A stretch of 34,911 nucleotides of DNA from Schoenoplectus triqueter (GCA_964058805.1 CAXKVV010002100.1:1-34911), one strand, 5' to 3'. Positions 21,026 through 32,340 are shown, numbered from the stretch's first letter. Notes: generated by a model not told the origin, from the letters alone. A program made the numbers and translations.

Positions 21026-22664
21026 GGCCTAGGGGGTAGTAGATGGGTGTATGAGATCGGTTTGACTTTTCTTTGACCAATTTATGCACCAACTCCCTTC
21101 ATTCATCTTCTCATACTCTTCTAAACATTTTGTGGTGTATTAGACCAGTTCTAAGTATTTTAAATGTGCTCTAACAGCTGAGAGCACAAGTGGGGCACAA
21201 GTGGGGTTTGTTATATTTGCTGAAAATTTACAAATTTGCCATCCCTAACCACCACTTGGTCACCAGATGATTCTAGGGACTTCTAGAAGGTTGTAGAGGT
21301 TCAAACACGTTCTTGCCACTCCATTCCTGCATTTTAGACCTTGCCGGATCACAATTATGCACCCGAGACCCGTTTTTGCCTTCAAACCCGATTTCAAGCC
21401 TCATAGCCGTTCTCCTTCATTTCTTCACCATTTCTTGTGTTTCAAAGCTTGATTAGCATCTAATTAATCCCAGGAATTGATCTATAATGTTTATTCAATC
21501 AATAGAATGCTCTGGTATAGAGTTTGACCAACTCGGTTTTTTGACCCGATTTGCGAGTTCGTGGTCTCACCAATTTAAAGCTTATAAAATTCAACCAAGC
21601 CCTCAAACAATCTCTTGTGACCATGGAGAAGGTGTTTGAAGTGTCAATTTGATTAATCATGGCTCGGATTGCTCAATTTCATTTTTGGATCGGAAACTTC
21701 CCCTTCAGTTTTCTCCCAAACCGCTCAACCATTTTACAAGTTCTTTATCTCATTGTATTCTCCTCACCGTGCTCTTTCCAACGGTATATAATATGTGGGT
21801 TTTCGTCGCACGGAAGCACCATCACCATTTTCGAATTTTTGGACAGTGGAAGCTCGGGTTACTGTATCTCGCACTGTAGCAGCATGGGAATTTTCGAATT
21901 TAGCCCCTCTCCATTTTGATTTTTAATTGGAGCCCTCTATTTGCTGATTTTCTTATTTCTCCTTTGCTTTTAAATTATTTCTTAAATATTCCTTTGTCCA
22001 AATTGCACCAAAATTTGCTCAAAAATTCCTTGAAATATAACAAAATTTATGGTAATTTGTATTTACCATTTTTCCCCTTGGTCAAGTATCAATTATTTTT
22101 TAACGCTTGATTAATTAATTTTTCATTATATTAATCGATAATTTGGAATTTCTTTGACTTCTGTAACTCTAAAAATATCAAGTAATATATGAAAATTCTC
22201 AGACTTTTATGGAGAATTTGATTTTGCCATAAAATTTGAGTTTTGAGATTTTATGTTTCGAAGAGGTTTTCGATTTGAATTTGTAGAGCTTCGGCATTTA
22301 ATTATTTTCTTAGGAATTTTGATTTTTGAGCATTTCATTGAATTCTTCTTTTTTCGTGGTGCTTCTGGACTTGAATTAAGTCTCTTCGGGCTTTTAAAAT
22401 TTCTCCTTGAATTTTTTAATCTTTTGTCCCAAGTTGCCTTTTCAATTCCCCGAATTTTCAGGGGTAAACAATAAATAAATAGCATTAAATAAATATACTA
22501 ATAAAGTATAATAATAATTAATATTACATATATAATAAAAAATATATAATTTTTTATGTCAATTGTCATAAAGAATATATACTAATTATTATATATATAT
22601 ATTTATATAATTTAACTATACATATATTTATTAAAAATATAAAATAATTGTACTTATATATATT

Positions 22665-22676
<12 letters not shown>

Positions 22677-22702
<26 letters not shown>
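22677..22702. repeat. (TA)n microsatellite in hAT right part
   Basis: Run of TA units within the right portion of the hAT element. Confidence 0.9.
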
Positions 22703-22708
<6 letters not shown>

Positions 22709-22901
22709 ATTTATCCAGTGGATAACAAGTAACGAAAACATCTTATCCATATTCATACCAGATAAGTTAACAATTTTTTTTTCTTATTCATATCCATATC
22801 TGATGACCTAATAAAAATAAAATTTTATCCATATACATGTTATCGAATATAATACGGAGATAAATGACTAAAAAAATATCATTGACAACTCTACTCCCAA
22901 A

Positions 22902-23886
22902 CACTGTTCCCAACACTTTAGACTCCAAAACTTTCTTTTGATGCATGCAATCCTAATTGTGACATAAATATTTGGTAACAATAATTTTGTAGAACCCCCC
23001 CGATGGAATTAACTCAAAATCGGACGAATTAAAATTTAGTAACAAGCATTTAATATGGAATGAAATTAACTCAAGCGCCTAATAAAAGAATTGTTTAATT
23101 GGCAAGTGGGTACCATTGAATTTACTGGTTATATTTTTTTTCTTAGTCTTTTTATTTACAAGCAAACACATTTTAATTTATTAAGGGCTCTATGCGATCT
23201 TTCATGGTACTTTGACGATTATTACACATGATGGTTGTCATTTGTCAATATAGTCTGCACAGGGGAATTCAGAGGTACTGGCTTCATCATCATAGTACAA
23301 ATACACATAATCCCATCACAGTATAATATTTACAAATTAATTTTTTTAATGACAGTTGCATCTTTACAAGTTGGAGCTTAATAAAGAAGCGATATATACT
23401 CGGCCGCGCATCATCGCAAAGCTCAATATGACTTCTTCGTATATATCTATCTTGATAAAAACAAATCTAACTATATATCATGCTTTGATTAATTAATTAA
23501 CAAATCCCTCTGCTTAACTTCTTGCATAGATACCGAATACCGAGAAGCCTATCAAACAACAACCAAACTACCAATGCCACGTCCGTTGTTTTCTTTCCGT
23601 TCAAACATATTACTACAAGAGATTGAGAACTTAATTCCTCTGCGAATATGTATTAAAAATAAAAAAGTTAATATATTGATAGTGATTCAAATTTTATGTA
23701 ATAACTCCAATCTAACGTTTGTTCTTTAATAGACTACCAAATTACACTAAAATTACATGAAATTTTAAATTATCATTAATTTTATAAGTAAAAAATATAT
23801 CTATATTTTTTATTTTAAAGATATTTTGTATATTTTTAAAAATTCATTGTCAAAATAATCATTATCAAATGATCCCTCTCCTTTAT
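22902..23886. other. Intergenic, no gene seen
   Basis: AT-rich single-copy-looking DNA; no open frame or RNA gene recognised. Confidence 0.5.
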
Positions 23887-23889
23887 ATA

Positions 23890-25022
23890 CACTACTAGAA
23901 TTTGAGTTATTATCGTGATTAATTGATATTTTTTCGATAATAAATCTGGGTTCTATAAAAATAAGGAGATTGGTGTGTGGCGCTCATCACAAGTCAACGG
24001 AAGAAATTTGCATGGAAATAAAATTCACGGAATATAATCTACTTTTTCACAGAAATACTCCAGAACTCTCTATTTTACGAAAATAAGTACAGACTTTCAC
24101 GGAAATACTCTACTATGTCACACTCATTCTTTTTCAATTTATTTTCCCGCTTCTTTCATTCTCAGCCAGAACAATTCTTTTCTTTAACCTAAATAAAATT
24201 TTAATCTCCGCCAAAATGAATTGACAATCTGCCAAAAAATTTGGAGATGTCGTCTGCTTTACTTTAATCCTTTTTAAGGATCGATTGGATCCCTATTTTC
24301 TTTTTAGTTAACTTAGTCATCATCCTCTCCTCACCTCCTTCGTTCTCTAACCAAAACCAAACCCTTCACCTCCTCCGTCCTCTTTCTCTCCCTTTCACCC
24401 GATCAAGAAATTGGTAATATAAGTCAATCAAACAACTATTTCTCTAGCTTTTCTTTTTATTACACATTAGCTGTTGCAATGGTTTTACTATGACTTTATT
24501 TTCATTATTACTCATAGGAATATTAACATTACTCACAGAAATATTGACATTACTACATGACTTCAATATTTCTTACAGAAATATTGACATTACTCACAGA
24601 AATAATGACTCTAATTTTATTTTTACAGTTTGTGTCATATTTACTCTTATAACAGAAGAAATAAATCAGGTAATTAACATTTATTGGCTCTTCTATTTGA
24701 GTTATTTCCGTGGAAATAAGAACCGTGAAAATAATATAAGTTATTCCGTTGTCCAATTCCTCGGAACTGTCAAATATTTACTACGAAATTTTGAACCGGA
24801 GCACTCAGACGTGAAACTATTTCCATAGAATCATTGTCGTGCTTAATTTCTCGGAAAATGATTATTTTCGTGGTATTCTACGGAAATAGTATTTTTTTCC
24901 GGCGATGAAAGTACGGTGGAAGTCTTTCCGTGGGTAATTCATGGAAATAATGTCTTTTCCGTACTTAACTCCAAGGAACAAGTGTTTTTCCTTCCACGAT
25001 AATAATAACAATTCTAGTAATT
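23890..25022. mobile_element. Non-autonomous CACTA (En/Spm-type) element
   Basis: Left end CACTACTAGAATTTGAGTTA, then TTATCGTG. Right end reverse-complemented reads (AAT)TACTAGAATTGTTATTAT then TATCGTGG, so the last three bases have diverged from GTG. The flank ATA is duplicated (23887-23889, 25023-25025), matching the 3-bp CACTA target duplication. Subterminal regions are crowded with ACGGAAATA / TATTTCCGT motifs in both orientations, as expected for transposase-binding repeats. The interior has a pyrimidine-rich CTCCTTCGTTCTCTAACC stretch that may be captured host sequence. No transposase; the frame at 24490-24828 is built from an ACATTACTCACAGAAATATTG-like repeat and is not a gene. Confidence 0.78.
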
Positions 25023-25189
25023 ATATTTTACTCAACGATATTTGTCAACGGAGCAATTATTTCATTATTTAACGTTAAAATGAATTATAAAGCAAAGCAG
25101 CTGGCTTTAGATCTTAAACTCACATTTCTATTAAGAAATATTTTTAATTTTTTTAAAATGTCCGAATAACATATAACCCTATTAGTGTT

Positions 25190-25740
25190 TTAAAAATGGG
25201 TCGGGTCAGGATGGGATGGGTTTTCATGAGTCGACGGATTTTGGCGGGACGGGTCAACGGGTTAGCCCAGGTTCATTTTGATGTGTTAGACCGTGACCCA
25301 TTCTAAAACTGTCGGGTCGGATGGGTCGGCGGAGCGGTCGGATCGGGTCATATCGGTCATTTTTTTTCAATTTTTTCCCAAAATTCAAAAGAAACCCAAA
25401 AAAATCCAAAAAAATCTTAAAAATTCCGAAAATTCAAAAATAATTATTAAAAATATATAATAATTTATATTTTGAATTTTTTTTATTTTTCTCGGGTTTA
25501 TCGGGTATTGGGTTGGGTCTGCACGGGTTTTTCGGGTTGGGTCGGGGCGGGGGGGGGGGGGGGGGTCGGGTTTTCACGATTCCAATGGGTTGGCTCTGGT
25601 CTAAAGCGGGTTGGGTCCAAGGCGGGTTTTTCGAATTTTTTTTTGTCCGCACCCATTCTAGACCTATCGATTCAAATAGATACATGTTGGCCCACGGGGT
25701 GGGTCACGGAGACGGGTCCAGCGTGTCGGGTCTAGACCCA
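25190..25740. repeat. GGGTC/GGGTT-rich tract with a G17 run
   Basis: Dense GGGTC, GGTCGG and GGGTTGGG motifs on the plus strand with a 17-base G run at 25549-25565, and a pair of AT-rich arms in the middle. Such tracts occur at the ends of non-autonomous DNA elements in plants, but no clear terminal repeats or target duplication were established. Glycine/proline-rich frames here are repeat artefacts. Confidence 0.6.
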
Positions 25741-25968
25741 TCGAGTTATTTTATAACATTAAACCTTATACAGAAAAACATAGAGGAAAAGATACGAGGC
25801 AAAAAAAGAAAAATAAAAAAACAGAGAAATTTCATGCAGGGAGATCGCGCCGTCAGCCTCCCCATCCACCTCCGCCTGTCCAACAAGAAATTTTTAGGTG
25901 ATATAATATTTTTAGATATAAGTAGGATGAGGCCAATAGAGAGTGGCAAAAATAATTTATGATAAATA

Positions 25969-26103
25969 TTTATATTATAATATAAAGCATTTAAGAATTG
26001 AAGTGTCCATTTTTTATCATAATATATTTTTATTATACCTATTTTATCCTTCAATTAGACGGATAATATTTATTTTTGGTTGATCGAACATATGTGATCA
26101 AGA
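25969..26103 (+). mobile_element. Helitron family A, 5' end fragment
   Basis: TTTATATTATAATATAAAGC and the next roughly 115 bases, including CAATTAGACGGATAATATTT and GGTTGATCGAAC.TATGTGATC, align with the start of 12696-13114. Similarity stops abruptly after ATGTGATC, exactly where LINE sequence begins. The 3' half is not seen on the far side of the LINE. Confidence 0.75.
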
Positions 26104-29092
26104 CTACAATAGCTCTTGGAAGGTGACCTCAATACCAAATTCTTTCATACAATAGCTAATGACAGAAAAAGAAAAAATTGTATATTTTTCATCAGTATAA
26201 ATAATACAATAATATATGATCAAGACACCATTAGGTCTTATATACAGGAATATTATAAAAAGTTAATAGGAACAACTAATGATATAATATTAACATTAGA
26301 TATGAATTTGTGGAGTCAAGATGAAAAACTTAATTTAGATCAAAGTAGTATATTAGAAGAATATTTTACACTAGAAGAGATTAAAAAGACAATATTTGAC
26401 TCTAATGGAAATAAGGCACCAGACCCAGATGGATTGCCTTTTTCATTCTATCAACCACATTGAGATACAGTTCGACGTGATGTTCTTCAATTAGTCAGCT
26501 CATTCTATAATCATCCACTTAATTTATCTAAATTAAATCATGCAATAATTATTTTAGTCCCTAAAGGCTCTGATTATACTGAAATAGAACAATTTAAATC
26601 TATTAGTCTTATTAATTGTAGTGTTAAGTTCATTTCTAAAATCTTAGCTAATAGAATTTTCACTTTAATGAACATACTTATAGACTATACACAAACAACT
26701 TTTATACAACATAAAAATATTCATGACAATATAATATGTGCTCAGGAAATATTATTCAAAGTAAGAAAGTCAAAAGAAAAAGGAATTATGATTAAGATAG
26801 ATTTTGAAAAGGCTTTTGACTCAGTCAACTGGAATTTTCTTGTAGAAGTTTTACAAGCAAGAGGTTTTAGGGAGAAATTGAGAAAATAGATTTATAATTT
26901 GCTAGAATAAGGACAAATAAATATTTTAATTAATGATAAGCCAACCTCATATTTTAAATGTCAAAAAGGACTTAGACATGGAGACCCCCTTTCTCATTTA
27001 CTTTTCAACCTTATAGCTGATATACTATCAAAGATCTTAAAATCAGCTCAACAAGGAAGTTTTATAGAAGGATTAGGTAACTTAAATGGTCTCAATATTA
27101 CACACTTATAATTTACTGATGATTTATTAATCTTTCTCAAAGCAGATGAGAGACAATGTGCAGCTCTTAAGTTATTACTTACTGGATTTGAAAATATGTT
27201 TGGATTAAAAATTAATTATTCAAAAAGTGAATTAATCATTTTAAATTTGATAAACCAACTAGCTCATTCTGTAGCAAATATTATAGGATGTAAGATAGGA
27301 ATATTTCCAATTAAATATCTAGGAGTTCCTCTACATGCTAAGAAATTAAGAAATAGAGATTGGGAATTTCTTATTAATAAAGTCTAAAAAAATAGATAAT
27401 TGGAAAGGAAAGTTACTCTCTTTAGGAGGCAGATTGACGCTTATTAAGTTTGTTTTAAATGTAATTCCTATTTATTGGATGACAATTTTTAGACTTCCTA
27501 TTAGGATTAGAAATAAAATTGATCAATTATGTAGGCGGTTTCTTTGACTTGGAGGTCATTCAGTTAGAAAAAAATCCTATAATTTAGTAGCTTGGGAAAT
27601 AATTTGTAACAGTTTAGAGCAAGGAGGTTTAAGAATTATTAACCTTAAATTAATGAATAGAGCATTATTATGTAAATGATTATGGAGATACTACAATGAT
27701 AATGAAAAAGGTCTGTGGAAATTAATTATTTTAAATAGATATAGGAATAGAAGGGTCATCACTTACTTATCTCCTTTTTGGAAAGAAGTCTGTAGAGAAA
27801 AAAATATATTTGATATTAGTATTAATAAAAAAAAATAGGTAATGGAGTTAATATATTATTCTGGCATGATAGATGGATTACAGACTATGCTTTAAAATCA
27901 TATTTTCCTTTACTATATCAGCTTGCATCTAACAAACAGATTAGTGTGGCTGAAGTAATAAGATTTAATAGATTTTATCTCTCTTTTAGTAGATCTCTTA
28001 GTGAAGTATTAAGGCAGCAAGTGTTATCACTTTACAACCTCTTATCTATGGTTAATTTAAATACAATAAATGACATATACATATGGAGATGGAGTAATTT
28101 CGGTATATTTAGTGTAAACTCTTGTTATAGTTGGATGGACTTTGGGGGAGTCAAAGACTTTATTTTTCATTCAATATGGTCATCATATATACCTTTAAAA
28201 ATATTTTTTTTATGGCTTGTATGACAGAATAAAATATTAACAAAAGATAATCTGGTTAAAAGAGGTTGGCAAGGAGATATACACTGTATTTTTTATAATA
28301 ATTCAGAAACAATTAACCACCTCTTTATTCATCGTTCAGTTATAATTTGCTTATGGTCATGGATAGCTAGTTATAACAACTTTTAATTTTCATGTCAAAA
28401 CATTGAGAAATTATGGTGTATTAATGCAGTAATACCATATAAGGATGATAATATTTATGAAATGCTTAGAGGAGCTATTTTATGGATTATATGAAAAGAA
28501 AGGAATAATTTAATATTTTAAGGAGGAAGTTGTAGCAGTATTAGAACCTTGGGAGACAAAGTTATTAATCTGATAAAATATTAGAGTCTAATCGAGGGAC
28601 AAAACTGCACTAATAATATTCACTTAATCATACCATCTAATATTGATTCTTTATCTATGTAGATTTTAGAGGAAAATTTAAGACTAGAGCAATCTGAGGT
28701 GGAAACCGAGGATTTGTTTGGAGAAGAAATAGAACATCTAGTAATTGATTATTATCTAGATAATGGTGCTAATATAATCTAGTTAAGTACTCTAAAATTT
28801 AGATGGCTTATCTGTCAATATTGGATATGGTATGCTTCTCTTATTTTGAAGCTGGTGTGTTGATCATTTTGCGGTAAGGAGATTATGCAAATTGGGTTTG
28901 AAGAGAAGTTTGGAGAGGTTTAGTTCTTGAAATTTCTTTTGTTGATGTACTGTGAGCAAACTTTGATAAACTTTTCCTGATATTTCTATTAATTTTTGAT
29001 TAGTAGATGTAAGTGCCTATGGTACCGGGCTGTGGTACCAATTGGACAAGGTTTCATTATGAAACAGGTGATATTTCACTCTTTAAAAAAAA
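26104..29092 (+). pseudogene. 5'-truncated, dead L1-type LINE (ORF2: reverse transcriptase and zinc-knuckle region)
   Basis: Reading begins near LLEGDLNTKFFHTIANDRKR, typical of the segment just before the RT domain of plant L1-clade LINEs, so the endonuclease is missing. RT motifs follow in order: GNKAPDPDGLPFSFYQ; KIDFEKAFDSVNW (domain A, about 26790); GLRHGDPLSHLLFNLIAD (domain B, about 26965); FTDDLLIF (altered YADD, domain C, about 27112); INYSKSE; and FPIKYLGVPL. A zf-RVT-like stretch (WSSYIPLKIFFLW, then KRGWQGDIHC..ETINHLF) lies near 28160-28335. In-frame stops (26461, 26887, before FTDD, 28222 and others) and small indels kill it. The 3' end is an A-run at 29085-29092. No clean target duplication. 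Confidence 0.88.
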
Positions 29093-30990
29093 GTGATGAT
29101 GTGCTATATATTTTTCTGTTCTAATTCTTTTTAATAAATCAAACCCAAAAAATAACTATACCGCTCAAGCAATACTTCAAAGGTTTAAATGCTGACTGCT
29201 GATCAAAAGGTTACTGCAGAAAAAATATCAAAGCTAGAATTACATCAGGAAGCCAACATATACGAATGTGTAATGATGAATGGTTAATACAAAAATCTGC
29301 ACAATTTATGGGATATCTATTAAAATCAGTACCTCTTGGTTTCAATTATTCATATAATTAATCAGCGGAGACCTTAGCTCTTGTAAAAAAATGCCAGAAG
29401 TTGAAACATGACATCCTCTTTTTCAGGACACTCTACATCTACACTAGATTCCAGTACCCAATTGCAATAGGGTAGAAGCTTTTACACTCAACACCTACAC
29501 GGCTACAGTACTGCACATGCAGACTACCTGGACTGCTAGTGGCACCTATCCTTCTTTCTGTTCTTGACCATTAATAGTTTCACATAACCTGCCTGTTGTC
29601 ACTGTTCACCGATATTTCCTCATAGGGAAATAAGCAAAGTAATCAGAGAAGAAACAATTACCAGATTATAGAAGAAAGGCATACAATTTTAGCACTCACA
29701 ACCTATGAAACCTTTAGCTAAATGTCAGATGATTAAAAAAGGCAGTAGTAATTTATGTTTGCATGCATTTTTCTATTTATTAGACATATAATTAAAATAA
29801 GAGTGACATATATCAACCAAAAAATAGTAACATTATTCTTTTATTTAGTTTAATGCTATTCCAAGATTCCTTATGATGACTCCATTTTGTAGACATGCAT
29901 GTACTTATGATTAATTTTAGTATGAAATGGTCCTTATTCTTAGCAGTAGTAATGACCATTAAACTGTAGTATGCATAAATTACGCTCCAAATAATTACAT
30001 AAATTTCTTTCTAAAAAAAATAAAGAGAGAATACGGTACAGGTTAAATATGATGTGATCAAGGAAACGTAGCTTAACACAAAAAGAGTTGTCAACAAGTC
30101 TCAACGTATACAATTACAAGGCATGAATACAGCAGACTAAGCAGGCTTTTCTTATGTGCAATCTAAGATCAAGCTTGTGATAAAAAATATTCTTCATCCT
30201 ATTTCTGCTTTCATCTATAAAATATTTATTTAATCGTTTGAAGGATCTAGCTAGCTGCTGCAATGTTACATATGTATACTGAATATGAAAATAAATCAAT
30301 CATATTGACAGATCTATCAGATCAAGTGCTGCCTGCAGTATGAGTTCTCCAAAAGTGAGCATCTTAATTAGCAAAACCTTACCAAAATATATGCACTGTA
30401 GCACTCCAGCTCGGCAGTTCCGATCTAATAATGCCTGCCAAATATATACTAAGTATCAGTAGATAGCATATATAGCAAATTTATTTTACTTGGTAAAAGT
30501 ATTACCAATGTTTGCGTGCTTTATGTTGTTCATTTAAAATTCAGTTTTACTAAAAAAAAGGTTAAATAGTAGATTTTGCTTTCGGTTATATATTAGCACC
30601 AATAATAAAATAACAATTCTAATACATTTTCCATAAATAAGTTAACTTAGAATATTCTAATTTTCATCGGAAAATATAATCCGAGTTAACTTATCTTAAA
30701 ATTCCTGTTTTTAGATGAAAGTACAAGACGAACATTGCAGAACTACAGTGAAAAGAAACCCAACACCAAGCGAATGCAGAACCCAAAGAGGAATATAAAA
30801 AAAAAGAAAAAAAACACAAGTGATGAGTAGCAACTTTTTTGACTTCTTGTCAGAGAAATAAACAAAGTGCAGACTCAACAAGTCAAAAAACCCCATCATG
30901 ACGCCAATCTGCGATTTGCCTTTTCTGATAATTAAAACACAGTAGCATGTTAGAAAGCATGAAAGAACATACTCATGAACGGAACTGATC
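29093..30990 (-). other. Downstream part of the MIR166 transcription unit (introns and small exons possible)
   Basis: No protein gene. On the minus strand, a GTAAGT donor at 30996-30991 follows the hairpin. A candidate 52-base exon at 30434-30383 is bounded by TTTGGCAG and GTAAGG, and another possible intron lies between GTAATT (29661) and ACAACAG (29593). This fits a spliced primary miRNA transcript, but exon calls are by eye only. Confidence 0.35.
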
Positions 30991-31063
30991 ACTTACCAGA
31001 ACTAGATTGAAATTGAAAAGGAAAAGAGCTCGTGCGGATCAATCAGTTGGATGCCTTCCTTAG

Positions 31064-31084
31064 GGGGAATGAAGCCTGGTCCGA
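31064..31084 (-). ncRNA. miR166: Mature miR166 (3p)
   Basis: On the minus strand this 21-mer begins TCGGACCAGGCTTC and ends ATTCCCC, identical to the canonical plant miR166 as I know it. Confidence 0.95.
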
Positions 31085-31096
31085 GATCTCACTGCT

Positions 31097-31124
31097 CAAA
31101 GAGAGAGAGAGAGAGAGAGAGAGA
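31097..31124. repeat. (GA)n microsatellite in the MIR166 loop
   Basis: About 13 GA units directly between the two arms; (CT)n in the transcript. Confidence 0.93.
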
Positions 31125-31145
31125 CCTCGAGCCAGACAACATACC
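31125..31145 (-). ncRNA. miR166* (5p)
   Basis: On the minus strand it begins GGTATGTTGTC and ends GGCTCGAGG. The common star begins GGAATG, so base 3 is changed and would face a U in the mature strand as a U-U mismatch. Confidence 0.88.
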
Positions 31146-31340
31146 CCTAAAGAAAAGGCTTCCGATCGTCTTCCTCCATTCTTCTTCTCATCTCCTAGAT
31201 TTGTTAGATACACGAGATTTATTCATGGGAGCATCTTATTTGGCTTTGGAAAGAGAGAGGGCACGAGAAAGCAGAGAGGAATTGGTGATGATAGGTGAAA
31301 TGATTATCTTCGGGGTCATACCTTTGAAGGCAAATTCCTA

Positions 31341-32340
31341 AATAAAACAAGCAATGTGACATTTGCAGTCATGACCTTGAACATTTTTTGAGCGTGCACA
31401 ATAATTATTTTGCGGGTGCATTCGAAAAGTTTTGGGCTGGGGAACTTAATATACCATATCTTTTTTTCTTAACATATTTGATTTGAAAGATAAAAAAATA
31501 ATATAATATTGTAATAAAATAAGAATATACTAAATCATCTGAGAAAAATTATATATTTAGTTTCTAAAATGTTAACTAATTAGGATGAAATAGAATTTAG
31601 TTCAATTCAAAATATAAGATAGATTACACAAAAATAACAGTAATGACTAACAGGACAAAATTATTATTGAAGTTTTTAATACTGAACATAGTATATTCAA
31701 ATATGATGACGTACAAAATAACAAGTAATTTTTATTTAACTTTCACATAGATTTGAGTAAGGACAATTATCACATGCATGCATGAGCATAAACATTTTAT
31801 CATGCATTGGATAAATACAAAAATGTACATGTTGGACAGTGATCACATGAGCAAATTCCGAAACTACATCTGTCGAGTCAAATACATGAGAATGAATATC
31901 AAGATGTATATGTTGCATTATTAAAGTAATATATTAATTTAATAATTTAAAGAAATATGCACATATCATGCTTCAAATAAAGATTTTATTTTTAAAAAGC
32001 GATATGTTGATTTCAGAATTTATTTTCTTTTGAATGTCTCTCAGAATAATTTAATTCGCATCTTATATATATTGATAGAGAGAGGAGATCCGAATGTTTA
32101 TATATATTATAATAATTTATATCTATATAATATATCCCTAGCTAATATTATATTCGTATTAAACTATTTTCTAGAATATTTTCGCTCTTGAACTGAATAT
32201 TCGGAGTCGTTCATGAATTTACTTTTTCAGAAAAGCAATAAAAATTATCCTAGGCTTCAAGCGATCACAGTCACACAACGATGAGAAATATGAAGGTTAT
32301 TTAAGAAAAAATAGTAAGCTAAATAAAGAAAAAGAAAGAA
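31341..32340. other. Intergenic upstream of MIR166
   Basis: Presumed promoter side of the minus-strand MIR166 unit. No convincing TATA box could be fixed; TATATTAAG-like sequence lies near 31450 on the minus strand. No protein gene seen. Confidence 0.4.

Larger units (their letters stand above)
17602..22470 (-). mobile_element. Giant solo LTR (about 4.87 kb), inferred minus orientation, nested in the hAT
   Basis: The block begins TGTGCGACCC and ends GGGGTAAACA (TG..CA) and is flanked by the 5-bp duplication ATAAA (17597-17601, 22471-22475). The two ends are not direct repeats of each other and no gag/pol frame is present, so one LTR left by recombination is the simplest reading. On the minus strand a TATATAAA (21025-21018) is followed about 260 bases later by AATAAA (20761-20756), the expected promoter and polyadenylation layout of an LTR. 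LTRs of this size are known in the Ogre/Tat lineage of Ty3 elements; that assignment is inference. Short T-rich frames within it are not genes. Confidence 0.7.
17439..22893. mobile_element. Non-autonomous hAT element, split by a nested LTR block
   Basis: Left end TAGGGCTGCCAATGGGTA; right end reverse-complemented TAGAGTTGTCAATGATA (11 of the first 15 positions match). Both are flanked by the identical 8-bp duplication CTCCCAAA (17431-17438 and 22894-22901), the hAT hallmark. Subterminal GGGTAGGGTAGGGTA and ATCCATACCC motifs on the left and TTATCCATA repeats on the right fit non-autonomous hATs. Without the nested insert (17602-22470 plus one 5-bp copy) the element is about 580 bases and has no transposase. 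Confidence 0.85.
31031..31180 (-). ncRNA. MIR166: MIR166 precursor hairpin
   Basis: On the minus strand the 5' arm holds a miR166* sequence (31145-31125) and the 3' arm the mature miR166 (31084-31064), separated by a loop with an AG/CT microsatellite. The stem extends beyond the duplex: GCCTTTTCTTTAGGGG in the 5' arm pairs with the complement of GCCTTCCTTAGGGG on the other side. miR166 directs AGO1/AGO10-linked cleavage or sequestration affecting class III HD-ZIP mRNAs, controlling leaf polarity, meristems and vasculature. Plus-strand frames at 31032-31341 overlapping this locus are not genes. Outer ends of the precursor are approximate. Confidence 0.93.

Noticed and set aside
17602..22470. 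Intact LTR retrotransposon or integrated pararetrovirus
   Set aside because: No gag, protease, reverse transcriptase or movement-protein frames and no second LTR; a solo LTR explains the TG..CA ends and the 5-bp duplication.
22207..22485. Overlapping frames on both strands near the LTR end
   Set aside because: Non-coding LTR sequence; no retroviral or host domain.
24490..24828. 112-residue frame within the CACTA element
   Set aside because: Built from an internal repeat ACATTACTCACAGAAATATTG; not transposase.
25472..25962. Gly-rich and Pro-rich frames
   Set aside because: Translations of the GGGTC tract and G-run.
31032..31341. Two plus-strand frames of 88 and 96 residues
   Set aside because: They overlap the MIR166 hairpin in antisense and include the GA repeat as RERERER; the RNA gene explains the conservation.
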